A stretch of 50,896 nt of DNA, from the NCBI RefSeq assembly GCF_004354045.1, contig NZ_SMRT01000032.1, positions 1 to 50,896 on the forward strand, read 5' to 3'. Source of the stretch: Paenibacillus piri. GTDB lineage: Bacteria > Bacillota > Bacilli > Paenibacillales > NBRC-103111. Made by a program: the position numbers and the translations under genes. Below the pieces are notes generated by a model. That model was not told the DNA's origin, searched no databases, and saw nothing but the letters and a program-made list of their open reading frames with translations. Below are positions 1 through 7,200 of the stretch, piece by piece. Position 1 is the stretch's first letter, and the number at the start of each line of letters is the position of its first letter.

Positions 1-258
1 CAGGAGCGGCTTAAAACATATAAGATGAAAGGCAGCATGAGCCGCAAAGGGAATTGCTATGATAACGCTTGTATAGAGTCATTCCACAGCGTGTTGAAGA
101 AAGAGCTCGTATATTTAGCGAAGTTCAAGACCCGCAAAGAAGCTAGAGAACGGATTTTTGAGTATATTACATGCTTCTACAATGGAAAGCGAATCCATTC
201 CTCCATTGGGTATTTTACACCCAATCAGTACGAACGTATGTACCGCCTTGCTGCGTAA
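1..258 (+). CDS. IS3-family transposase, C-terminal part (cut by window edge)
   Basis: The reading frame is open from base 1, so the gene starts outside the window and only its last 85 or so residues are seen. These contain the end of an IS3/IS150-type integrase core: the stretch NCYDNACIESFHSVLKKEL carries the last catalytic Glu of the DDE triad (in ACIESF), and YNGKRIHSSIGYFTPNQYE is the usual C-terminal signature. The enzyme cuts and joins the ends of its own element. About 15 bases after the stop lies a sequence resembling the right terminal inverted repeat, so the element may be complete to the left. Family assignment is firm; whether the copy is active cannot be judged. Confidence 0.9.
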   Translation, partial: QERLKTYKMKGSMSRKGNCYDNACIESFHSVLKKELVYLAKFKTRKEARERIFEYITCFYNGKRIHSSIGYFTPNQYERMYRLAA

Positions 259-272
259 TTCTCTCGATTCTA

Positions 273-300
273 TGTGTCCAATCTATTGACAGAAGTCCAC
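273..300. repeat. probable right terminal inverted repeat of the IS3-family element
   Basis: The bases TGTGTCCAATCTATTGACAG followed by AAGTCCAC lie just after the transposase stop. IS3/IS150-group elements commonly end in a GGACTTCTGTCAAT-like sequence read inward, which this matches in reverse. The left end is outside the window, so the pairing cannot be confirmed and the exact last base is uncertain. Confidence 0.55.
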
Positions 301-326
301 TACATCTAAACAATATCCCTTTTTTC

Positions 327-475
327 CTACTTTAACTGGTTAAGGTGTGAGGCATCGTTTAGGAAATGAACGACTCGCTCATTCTCGGTTATTTCAACGA
401 AATGAATAGCTGTATCTCCACTCTAAAACGAAAACTCTCTTGTAATTGCCCATGACGTATTAAGAGAATCTGCAT
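327..475 (-). pseudogene. histidine phosphatase (phosphoglycerate mutase-like) remnant, internally deleted
   Basis: Two frames on the minus strand each hold one end of the same kind of protein. From the ATG at 475 the frame reads MQILLIRHGQLQES, the N-terminal RHG catalytic motif of the histidine phosphatase superfamily. A second frame then reads GDTAIHFVEITENERVV and runs to TAG at 327-329, resembling the C-terminal strand and HL tail of such enzymes. The middle (normally about 130 residues) is missing and the two ends are out of frame, so this is an internal deletion. A Shine-Dalgarno sequence and a 19-bp gap after the NUDIX stop suggest the two genes were once one operon. Confidence 0.7.
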
Positions 476-494
476 ATCCACATTCCTTTCCTTG

Positions 495-944
495 TTATAG
501 ACCAATGTTTCGCTTATGACCTTTATAATTTCCTGCATCGGGGAAACCGTTTTCAACTATTTCTATGAATTTTTCAGAAAAACCATATGAAACCAAATCA
601 TGAATCGGTACCATTTTTACATCGTGAATAGGTGTGGATTCATATTCGTTTGAGGGTAACGTCAATACACCAGATGTTTTTTCCAATAGGAATGTTATGT
701 GGAGCACTGAAGGGTCAGCCTCGGGAAGATCGCATACGTAAAGAAGCTGTCTAACCTTTATCTCTAGTCCTGTTTCTTCTTTCATCTCTCTCATTATGCC
801 ATCTGCCAACGATTCACCACACTCCAGTTTCCCTCCCGGTAAGGACCATTTTCGGTCAGATGTGACGTTTTGTTTGACTAACAGAATTTCATCGTTTTCA
901 ATAAATAGTCCAGTCACTCTTACACATATGAGATTGTTATCCAT
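495..944 (-). CDS. NUDIX hydrolase (149 aa)
   Basis: The full Nudix box is present at about residues 37-59: G-x5-E-x7-RE-x2-EE-x-G-L, read as GKLECGESLADGIMREMKEE followed by TGL. These Glu residues bind the metal that hydrolyses a nucleoside-diphosphate-linked substrate. The N-terminal strand and overall length fit a single-domain MutT-like protein. The ATG at 944 has an AGGAGAGGG about ten bases upstream. The substrate cannot be told from sequence; candidates are oxidised nucleotides, NDP-sugars or NUDIX proteins of unknown target. It sits next to a destroyed histidine phosphatase gene, which may have processed the same product. Confidence 0.9.
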   Translation of the reverse strand: MDNNLICVRVTGLFIENDEILLVKQNVTSDRKWSLPGGKLECGESLADGIMREMKEETGLEIKVRQLLYVCDLPEADPSVLHITFLLEKTSGVLTLPSNEYESTPIHDVKMVPIHDLVSYGFSEKFIEIVENGFPDAGNYKGHKRNIGL

Positions 945-1048
945 CCTTGTTTACCCTCTCCTTCGATCCAGAAATATAGAAACAAAATATCATTATATCT
1001 AGTATTTCAAGATTATGGAAGGGAGTTGCCAACATTTTCGTGAACTAT

Positions 1049-1072
1049 CATGCCCGTTAGTTTAATCCGTGA
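1049..1072. repeat. partial CCCGTTA-type intergenic repeat
   Basis: The bases CATGCCCGTTAGTTTAATCC share the TGCCCGTTASTTTAA core with the starts of the two longer elements at about 1597 and 2547. No matching right half was found nearby. It overlaps the 3' end of the gene remnant at 1057-1251. Confidence 0.45.
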
Positions 1073-1251
1073 TCCTCATCAATAATCCATGAGAACTCTT
1101 TAGCAATGGCGTGTTCTAATATGCCGTTTAACCAGATTCGATCTCCATGAAGTTCTTTGCAAAATGTTAGGTACCTGTCTTTTTCGAAACCCGGATTACC
1201 AATTAAGTATTGTTCCAAATACCCCGACTTTACATTTTTCGTGTAATCGCT
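1057..1251 (-). pseudogene. unrecognised gene remnant, C-terminal 64 codons
   Basis: The minus strand is open for 64 codons without any start codon near its 5' end, preceded by TGA at 1252-1254. The translation looks like real protein (…GYLEQYLIGNPGFEKDRYL…, …LHGDRIWLNGILEHAIAKE…, ending FSWIIDEDHGLN) with ordinary amino-acid balance. I do not recognise the family. It is best read as the 3' end of a gene whose start was lost. It lies among other remnants. Confidence 0.45.
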
Positions 1252-1349
1252 TCAATGGATACTTAATGACTTTAAACATTCATTTGTCTATCGTATTACC
1301 AATCTTTCATGCATAAGCTAAGTATTATCGCTAGAGGAGGTGAAACGCT

Positions 1350-1532
1350 ATGTCTAAGTTTCTGAACTATCTCGGCGGAGTCATTGGTGGTTTAAGCCTA
1401 ATTTACGTCCTAGCTTCGGAATTACTGCAAGGCCTAGATCATCTGCTTAACATAATAGGCATCATAGTTGTGATTGTGTTCGCCGTTGCCTTAATCATTA
1501 ATGGTGCGCGTTCCTTGATAAGCAAAGCGTAA
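1350..1532 (+). CDS. small membrane protein (60 aa), function unknown
   Basis: The ATG at 1350 follows an ideal GAGGAGGTG eight bases upstream. The protein has two hydrophobic stretches, about residues 8-26 (YLGGVIGGLSLIYVLASEL) and 33-53 (LNIIGIIVVIVFAVALII), joined by a short polar loop, and a basic tail. This predicts a two-helix membrane protein. I do not recognise a family. It is a single gene; a CCCGTTA-type repeat with a strong hairpin lies about 90 bases after its stop and may act as a terminator. Confidence 0.7.
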   Translation: MSKFLNYLGGVIGGLSLIYVLASELLQGLDHLLNIIGIIVVIVFAVALIINGARSLISKA

Positions 1533-1596
1533 CTGGTTAGCTTGCTACTAAGATATAGAGATATCGGCATTTGATGGAAATAGGATGCCCAGAGAA

Positions 1597-1690
1597 TCTG
1601 CCCGTTACTTTAATCAGAACAGGGAGCAGCTGCCGCGCGGCAATCTGCTCCCTAGTTATTACGCTATCGTACCCGTTAGCGGAATATGGT
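1597..1690. repeat. CCCGTTA-type intergenic repeat with a strong hairpin (copy 1)
   Basis: The element starts CTGCCCGTTACTTTAATCA and ends ACCCGTTAGC. In between, AGGGAGCAG (1621-1629) pairs perfectly with CTGCTCCCT (1645-1653) around a GC-rich self-complementary loop (TGCCGCGCGGCA). A second copy with the same end motifs starts near 2547. It lies between the 3' ends of the small membrane protein gene and catA, so it could terminate one or both transcripts. Confidence 0.6.
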
Positions 1691-1696
1691 GGCTAA

Positions 1697-2356
1697 TTAA
1701 TTGTTTGGCAACCATTCCCTACAGGTATCTGCACGTAATTGCAATTCATTAAACAGCACGCTGGCGTGGTAGCCGTCGCAAACGGCATGGTGGAATTGGC
1801 CCGATAATGGCAACAGTATTTTCTTGTCATGCTGAAAATATTTCCCAATTGTAAAGATGGGTAGTAAATAGGTTCCCTCATTATACACGTTCAGGTTAAA
1901 GCCCGTGAAGCTGACCCACGGAATGCTAGAAATAGGGAAGGTGTTAGGTGGCTCGTTTGCTTTAGCAGCAAAATGTTTAACACTTCCGTAAATTTTCATA
2001 TCATCAAGATAACGGCTATAGAAATCATTAAATTCTCCACTGTACAAAGTCCAGATACTTGAAAAAGTCTTATCATCATCATGAAAAATTGTAAAGCTGG
2101 GAGACAAGCAGTCCCAATAACCTAATCTACCGTCAGAATCAAAACAAGTGCGAAATTCACTGTGGCGGTTTACTACCTTAGTTATCATGTGGATTAATGC
2201 TGGGTACAGCTTAATCCCCTTTTTCTTAAGTTCTGACAGCAGTCGGGTAATGTCAATATTTGCCATCATGCTGTAGGTGCATCTGACATTGTTTAAATAA
2301 TGTTCAAAATAGGGTTTTCTACTCCAGTTATCAATGGCAATCGGATTGAAAATCAT
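1697..2356 (-). CDS. catA: type A chloramphenicol O-acetyltransferase (219 aa)
   Basis: The protein has the size and signature of trimeric CatA enzymes, which inactivate chloramphenicol by transferring acetyl from acetyl-CoA to its 3-hydroxyl. The catalytic motif is HHAVCDGYH near residue 187, where the second His is the general base and Asp is structural. The substrate-side motif FTGFNLNVYNEG and the N-terminal NPIAIDNWSRKPYFEHY are also typical. The gene has its own promoter, a nine-codon leader peptide and a stem that sequesters its ribosome site, so it should be induced by chloramphenicol. The C-terminus (residues after 205) looks slightly short but normal for the family. Confidence 0.95.
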   Translation of the reverse strand: MIFNPIAIDNWSRKPYFEHYLNNVRCTYSMMANIDITRLLSELKKKGIKLYPALIHMITKVVNRHSEFRTCFDSDGRLGYWDCLSPSFTIFHDDDKTFSSIWTLYSGEFNDFYSRYLDDMKIYGSVKHFAAKANEPPNTFPISSIPWVSFTGFNLNVYNEGTYLLPIFTIGKYFQHDKKILLPLSGQFHHAVCDGYHASVLFNELQLRADTCREWLPNN

Positions 2357-2365
2357 TTTTTATAA

Positions 2366-2400
2366 CCTCCTAAAATTATTGCATTTTTTATTTTAGGAGG
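2366..2400 (-). promoter_or_regulatory. cat translational attenuator stem
   Basis: On the minus strand CCTCCTAAAAT and ATTTTAGGAGG form a perfect 11-bp stem around a 13-base loop. The 3' arm is the AGGAGG ribosome-binding site of catA, seven or eight bases before its ATG. The 5' arm contains the stop codon region of the leader peptide. By analogy with cat-86 and pC194 cat, a drug-stalled ribosome in the leader opens this stem and exposes the ribosome site. Confidence 0.88.
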
Positions 2401-2422
2401 TCTGCTCGACTGTTTTAACCAT
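2393..2422 (-). CDS. cat attenuator leader peptide (9 aa)
   Basis: A nine-codon frame reads MVKTVEQTS and ends with TAA inside the 5' arm of the attenuator stem. A weak Shine-Dalgarno (AAGGAATG) lies upstream. The start MVKT is the same as the start of the known cat-86 leader, in which codons after VKT are the chloramphenicol stall site; residues after T differ here. A leader this short is easily missed by gene callers. Confidence 0.82.
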   Translation of the reverse strand: MVKTVEQTS

Positions 2423-2462
2423 ATCCACATCACATTCCTTGAGAAATTATTCTGTAACGATG

Positions 2463-2492
2463 AGTATACCATCATCATAGCCCAAACATCAA
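2463..2492 (-). promoter_or_regulatory. sigma-A-type promoter of the cat leader and catA
   Basis: On the minus strand TTGATG (2492-2487) and TATACT (2468-2463) are separated by 18 bases. The inferred transcript starts about 30-35 bases before the leader ATG. The fit is four to five of six at each box. Confidence 0.6.
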
Positions 2493-2546
2493 AAAAATTG
2501 CTTACAGCTGATTGCTATCTCTGAGCCAAACCTTTATTGCATTAAT

Positions 2547-2632
2547 CCTGCCCGTTACTTCAACAAACGAAGAAGAAGGAGCTGCTGCGTAGGAAGCTTC
2601 TCCACTGTCGTGATCCGTTAGCTCAAATTGCA
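2547..2632. repeat. CCCGTTA-type intergenic repeat (copy 2)
   Basis: It starts CCTGCCCGTTACTTCAACAA and ends GATCCGTTAGCTCAA, the same end motifs as copy 1. The centre (GGAGCTGCTGCG…CTTCTCC) is a weaker, diverged form of the copy-1 hairpin. It lies in the gap upstream of the cat promoter and touches the end of an NlpC/P60-like remnant. Confidence 0.55.
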
Positions 2633-2635
2633 AAT

Positions 2636-2862
2636 TTAATCCCAATGCTTCTTCTGTATTCCTGTTAAAATCCTTTCAACAGGAGCCCATCCAATTAATT
2701 GGGTTGGCTCCATCCCGGAGCTGGTTTGAGACTCTCAATTTCCAAGTAGTTATCTATTCTAACTTTACCCCAAGCGTGTATTACATCTCCATTTCCAAGA
2801 GATAAACCTACATGTCCCCAATGTTTAAATTCACCTTCGACCATACCGGAACAGGAATAAAC
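2636..2862 (-). pseudogene. NlpC/P60-like (C40 peptidase) remnant, truncated and frameshifted
   Basis: Directly after the histidine phosphatase stop the minus strand reads VYSCSGMVEGEFKHWGHVGL followed by SLGNGDVIHAW and RIDNYLEIESLKPAPGW. It then shifts frame near 2695 and continues as PTQLIGWAPVERIL to TAA at 2636-2638. The GHVGL…VIHAW pattern contains the His of the NlpC/P60 fold and the GWxPVERIL end is typical of short proteins of this type. No start exists and the catalytic Cys region is largely gone. The adjacent in-frame placement after the phosphatase suggests a deletion joined the two. Confidence 0.7.
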
Positions 2863-3468
2863 TTATGACTTTAAATGTTCCACCGATGCAAAGACATCTA
2901 ATTTGTAATTTCCGTTTTCATAAATTAGCTTTGTTATCGAGCACTCAGGAACCAGGTCGCTTTGTACTGCCACAAAATGAGGGTGCCAAACATTCAGTTG
3001 GTTTTCGGTAAATGTATGAACAAGAAAATCAGTTATTAATCCTCCATGTGTCACAATTACAATATTGCTTTCAGGCGGGTGTATCTTTGCCAATTCTAAT
3101 AATAAAGAAGATAAACGTGCGCTTGCCTGCTTCGCATTATCGCCTACGGGCGGTATATAGTCGGGATCGCGTGTGCATCGCTCCCACATCGCGACAAATT
3201 CATCAAATGTTTGTTCAGGCAAATCCCCCCAGTTAGCGCGTTCCCGCAAACGACTATCCTCCGAAATAGTTAATTTTGTGTTTAATGCAATAAATTCGGC
3301 GGTTTCTTTAGCTCTTCGGAGCGGACTCGTAACTATGGTTGTTATCGGTAAGTTACATAAACTTCGAGCTGTCGATTGTGCTTGTAATATACCTTTGGGG
3401 GTAATCGGGACGTCTCCCATTGCCTTTTCTTTTATAGCATGCCTTACAAGAAAGAAAGTTGTACTCAT
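2863..3468 (-). CDS. histidine phosphatase family protein (201 aa)
   Basis: From the ATG at 3468 the protein starts MSTTFFLVRHAIKEK, giving the RH motif whose His is phosphorylated during catalysis. Later motifs are SPLRRAKETAE (substrate-binding Arg), LRERANWGD (acid/base region) and VIVTHGGLITDF (second catalytic His). This is a phosphoglycerate-mutase-like phosphatase of about the usual length; the substrate is unknown. The open frame extends 68 codons further upstream to 3672, but that part belongs to unrelated repeated DNA, and GGAGG stands eight bases before ATG 3468, so I take the shorter start. Confidence 0.85.
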   Translation of the reverse strand: MSTTFFLVRHAIKEKAMGDVPITPKGILQAQSTARSLCNLPITTIVTSPLRRAKETAEFIALNTKLTISEDSRLRERANWGDLPEQTFDEFVAMWERCTRDPDYIPPVGDNAKQASARLSSLLLELAKIHPPESNIVIVTHGGLITDFLVHTFTENQLNVWHPHFVAVQSDLVPECSITKLIYENGNYKLDVFASVEHLKS

Positions 3469-3586
3469 CCTACAGGCCTCCACCGTTTTTTTATATGCAC
3501 GACTATTGTAAGCCTTTACAACTAACCATAAGAGACTGTCGATTAATAGGGATAAGGGCTTGGAGAATGGCTTCAGGGCGAGTTTT

Positions 3587-3812
3587 TTATAATGATGAAA
3601 GTATAAGTTTTCAGCGGAGCTGAAGCTTTCTATCATTTCAAGAAAACCTTCATTTAAATCGCGGTCGCTCATCCTTGAAAGGCCTCGATAGAGGATTTCT
3701 TATAATGATGAAAGTATAAGTTTTCAGCGGAGCTGAAGCTTTCTATCATTTCAAGAAAACCTTCATTTAAATCGCGGTCGCTCATCCTTGAAAGGCCTCG
3801 ATAGAGGATTTC
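3587..3812. repeat. exact 113-bp tandem duplication
   Basis: Bases 3587-3699 and 3700-3812 are identical as far as I can read, and four more bases (TTAT) of a third unit follow. The unit contains a small hairpin (TTCAGC-GGA-GCTGAA). Since 113 is not a multiple of three, the event shifts any frame that crosses it. The identity of the copies suggests a recent event. Confidence 0.9.
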
Positions 3813-4108
3813 TTATTGACTTGATACCGAAAAGTATAATGAAAGCACGGCAATAAAACGTGTTTGAGGTTCGAAGTCATCTCCAAAGCCTGTTCCCATC
3901 CTTTAATCGACAGTCTCCATAATCTCCCAAAACTCTTCCCTTCAATATTTTCGGGATCATACTGCGTTATCCTTCCATTCAACGTAATAAAAACCGCCAA
4001 TAATTAAGTCAGCAGCCATGGATTGTTATTAATTGCGTTCTCGTATCTCGTCAGCTCAACAAAGGCGTCCACCGCGCGGCTTGAAAGTTGCTGTAAAGCC
4101 TTAATCAT
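3782..4108 (-). pseudogene. unrecognised gene remnant with an in-frame stop
   Basis: From ATG 4108 the minus strand reads MIKALQQLSSRAVDAFVELT and continues RYENAINNNPWLLT, then an in-frame TAA, then resumes LLAVFITLNGRITQYDP…RLWRLSIKGWEQALEMTSN… to a TGA at 3782. That TGA overlaps the ATG of a further frame (MSDRDLNEGFLEM) in the repeated unit. The two parts read as one broken protein. A decayed copy of part of it, on the opposite strand, lies at about 3527-3590 (RLSINRDKGLENGF). I do not recognise the family; a mobile-element gene is possible. Confidence 0.4.
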
Positions 4109-4140
4109 TATGGTTTTGCAGGATGAGAGCGTTTGACAGA

Positions 4141-4187
4141 CAAGAAAAAGGCTGCTTCTCAGCAGATGTTCTGCTGAGAAACAGCCT
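4141..4187 (-). terminator. intrinsic terminator of the SLH phosphatase transcript
   Basis: About 14 bases after the stop at 4202, on the minus strand, AGGCTGTTTCTCAGCAGA pairs with TCTGCTGAGAAGCAGCCT around a three-base loop (one mismatch), followed by CTTTTTCTTG. This is a textbook rho-independent terminator. Confidence 0.92.
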
Positions 4188-4201
4188 GATTTAGCAGGTG
4201 T

Positions 4202-7200
4202 TTACTTCTTTAGCTGCAATGCCCTAAGAATGAGAGTGACCGCTTCGGCACGGGTGGAGTTCTCTTTCGGTTTCACCGTACCGTCTGCATATCCGTTGAT
4301 CAATCCTTTCGCAGACGCCGCAGCAAGAGCAGGACGAGCCCAGTCGGATACTTGGCGGCTGTCCGAGAAGCTAATGCTCTGGTCCGCCGGATCAATCCGG
4401 GCGGCACGAACCACAATCGCCGCCATTTGTTCGCGGGTGATCAGGTCGTCCGGGCCGAAAGCGTCCTCGCTGTACCCGGTAACCACACCAAGCGCTGCAG
4501 CCGTCGAAATCGAACTCTTGGCCCAATGAGCGGAAGTATCGCCAAAGCTCTTGCCATCTTGCGCTGTGAGACGAAAAGCTTTTACGATGACGGTAACAAA
4601 TTCGGCTCTCGTGATGCTGTTGTCCGGCTTAAAGGTATGATCCGGATAGCCGTTAATCGCTCCGCGACTCACCAGTTCCCGAACGCTCGCTTCGGCCCAA
4701 TGCCCCTTCATATCGGCAAACTCCGCTTCCGTCGTTTGAGGCTGCCCAGTCTTCGTTTTGTCCGAAGCCAGCACGGCAAATTTCGTAAAATGGGTGACCG
4801 ATCCCGACGCCGTCGCTTCAGTCTGGTCGACTTTCAGGTCATCCAGCTGTACCCACGTGCGGGTTTGTTCGTTCAACCAATAGAGGCCAACCGTCGACTC
4901 GTCAAAATTCACCTTCGTCTTGTCGAAAGGCAGCGTAATAACGACAGGCTTGCTGAAATCGCCGTCCTTGTCTTTCTTAATCTCGTAGACTTCGCTTAAC
5001 AATCTGAATGCTTTGTCAACGGGCAGAAGCGAGGTGTCGCTGACTTTTTCCACGGTCACTTGAACGCTGCCGTCCATTGCCCCGGCCGGCACCTCGATTT
5101 TGACCCCGTTCAAAGAGAGCGTTCCGCCGCTGCTTGCCGCAATCGTTCCGGTGTTGGCAGGAACGCCGCCTCCGCCTCCGCTTCTTCTATTGTTGGACGT
5201 TTGGTTAACCTGCGTGTAGCTGACAAATTTGGTAAAGTGCTTCGTCCAGATTACAAGGTCATCGCCAACCGTAATGGCTGCGTCTCCGCCCGAAGCAATT
5301 TCACTGTCTGCCGCTGCTTGGGTATCTGCCGAGACCTTCCCCGTAATTGGTGTAAACACACCGTCTCGTATGTATCCGGCCAGCTTGCCCCCCTGGTTCG
5401 GGAGGAGCAGACGCACCGCTTTGTCGAAGGTCAACATTAGATTCGGGGAGCCTACTTCAATGACGGCACTCACGTTGCCATTGATGACCGATACGCTGCT
5501 ATTGCTCAACAATTCCGGCAGTGTGATGAAGCCGTCCCAATCGGCTGGAGCCGTAATTTTCGTTCCGGCCGGAATCGTTACCGTCACATGGCCTAGTGAG
5601 ACGGCAGCTTGCACTTCCACTAACGGGAGCGTAGCTTCCTTGTTCGATCCCGCCATTACCGGCGTTACCATAACCTTGGCATTTGTTACGCCGAGGGGAA
5701 CGGCAATCGTTACCGGTTCATTCGTGATCTCAATCGGCGTCGTGGAATTAGCCGTTTGAACGGCGGCTCTTTTGATTCTGATGGTATACAACTGTGTCGT
5801 CGTGTCGTCTTGGGCTGTAACTTCTACCTTAACAAGAGTATCGCCGACATTTAATTGAATTTTTTTCGACGTTACTTCCTCCGAGTTTATCTTCACTTTA
5901 GCATGCGCTTCCTCGGGAACAGCCGTTACCGTCAGGACGTCAATACTATTGCCCACCTGTACGGTGTAGTCGGAGACCTTCTTGTTAAACTCAAGAGCTC
6001 CCGCGCTGGCTTGTAAAGATTGAAGGTACGCGTTGCTGCTGCCGGCGGCGGCCCGGTTCACTGTCACGCTATAGATTTTGCTCGTCCCGTTTTGAGCGGT
6101 GACCGTCAATTCAATCCGGTTTCCGCCTTCATTGAGCGGAAGCGGAACCGATGCCTGGCCTCCGGTTAAACTCACCGGACCGAACACGAGCGCATTCGCG
6201 TTGTTGTACACGCTCGCCGTTACACTGGAGCTGATATAAACGTTCGCCGTTACGGAAAGATTCGATACGTTATTCGCCACATTAGCCGTATAACGAAGTA
6301 TCTCGGGTGTGAACGCCGGACTTAACGTGCCGCTCGACAGCATCAAGCCGCTCAATTCCGTTTCGTCGCCCAAATCTGTGTCGTTGCCCGACGCAGCCCT
6401 CGTCACCGTCACCGTATATGTTTTCGTCGACCCGTTGTCCGCCGTCACCTTAACCTTCACCGCGTTATCTCCCACGATCAGGCTTCTTCCGCCGGTCACT
6501 TCAACCTTGGCATTCGGGTCAATGGTCGTATAAGTGACCGCTACGACCGTCTTGCCGTTCGGTACATTTACCGCATAGTTCAACTGATTGGCGTTAAATC
6601 CGTTCACCGGTATGCCATCGATTCTGAGATCGGCCAAATCGGTGTTTTTAATTCTGAAGCGCGGGTAGTCTTTTCCTTCGTCGATTACCCATATATTGTT
6701 GAAATCCCAACCGGCATACGTATCTTTCCGTTTCATTTCCGCCGTTGTTTTCCCCGTCCCGAACGCGCTGACCGATTGTTTGGAAGTATTCGTATCCCAG
6801 TAGGAATTCGTGATGGAATAGGCTGTACTTCCGGCCATATAGCCGCCGACCAGTCCGCCGAAGCTGCTCGATCCGGTAACTTCTCCCACAGAATAACTGT
6901 TCGTAATTTTCCCGGCCGTACTGCCGCTAAAGTCCAAATACCCCGTAAGTCCGCCGACATTCTGATTGCCTGCTACTTTTACGTTGGCGCAGCTGTTGGA
7001 AATCGGCGATCGTTGACCGGCTCCCACCAATCCGCCGACGTAACTGGAGCCAGTGGCCGTTCCGGTTACGCAGCTGTTCAGGATTGTTCCGTTTCCGCCC
7101 ATATAGGAGACCAGTCCGCCGACATAGCTCTTCCCTTTGATATCGACGCCTTCCAGCCGGACATTTTTGTAAACCGCACTGTTCGAGTAACTGAACAAGC

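Noticed and set aside
3469..3672. 68-codon N-terminal extension of the histidine phosphatase
   Set aside because: It derives from the repeated, decayed DNA upstream; the catalytic domain begins at ATG 3468 with its own GGAGG.
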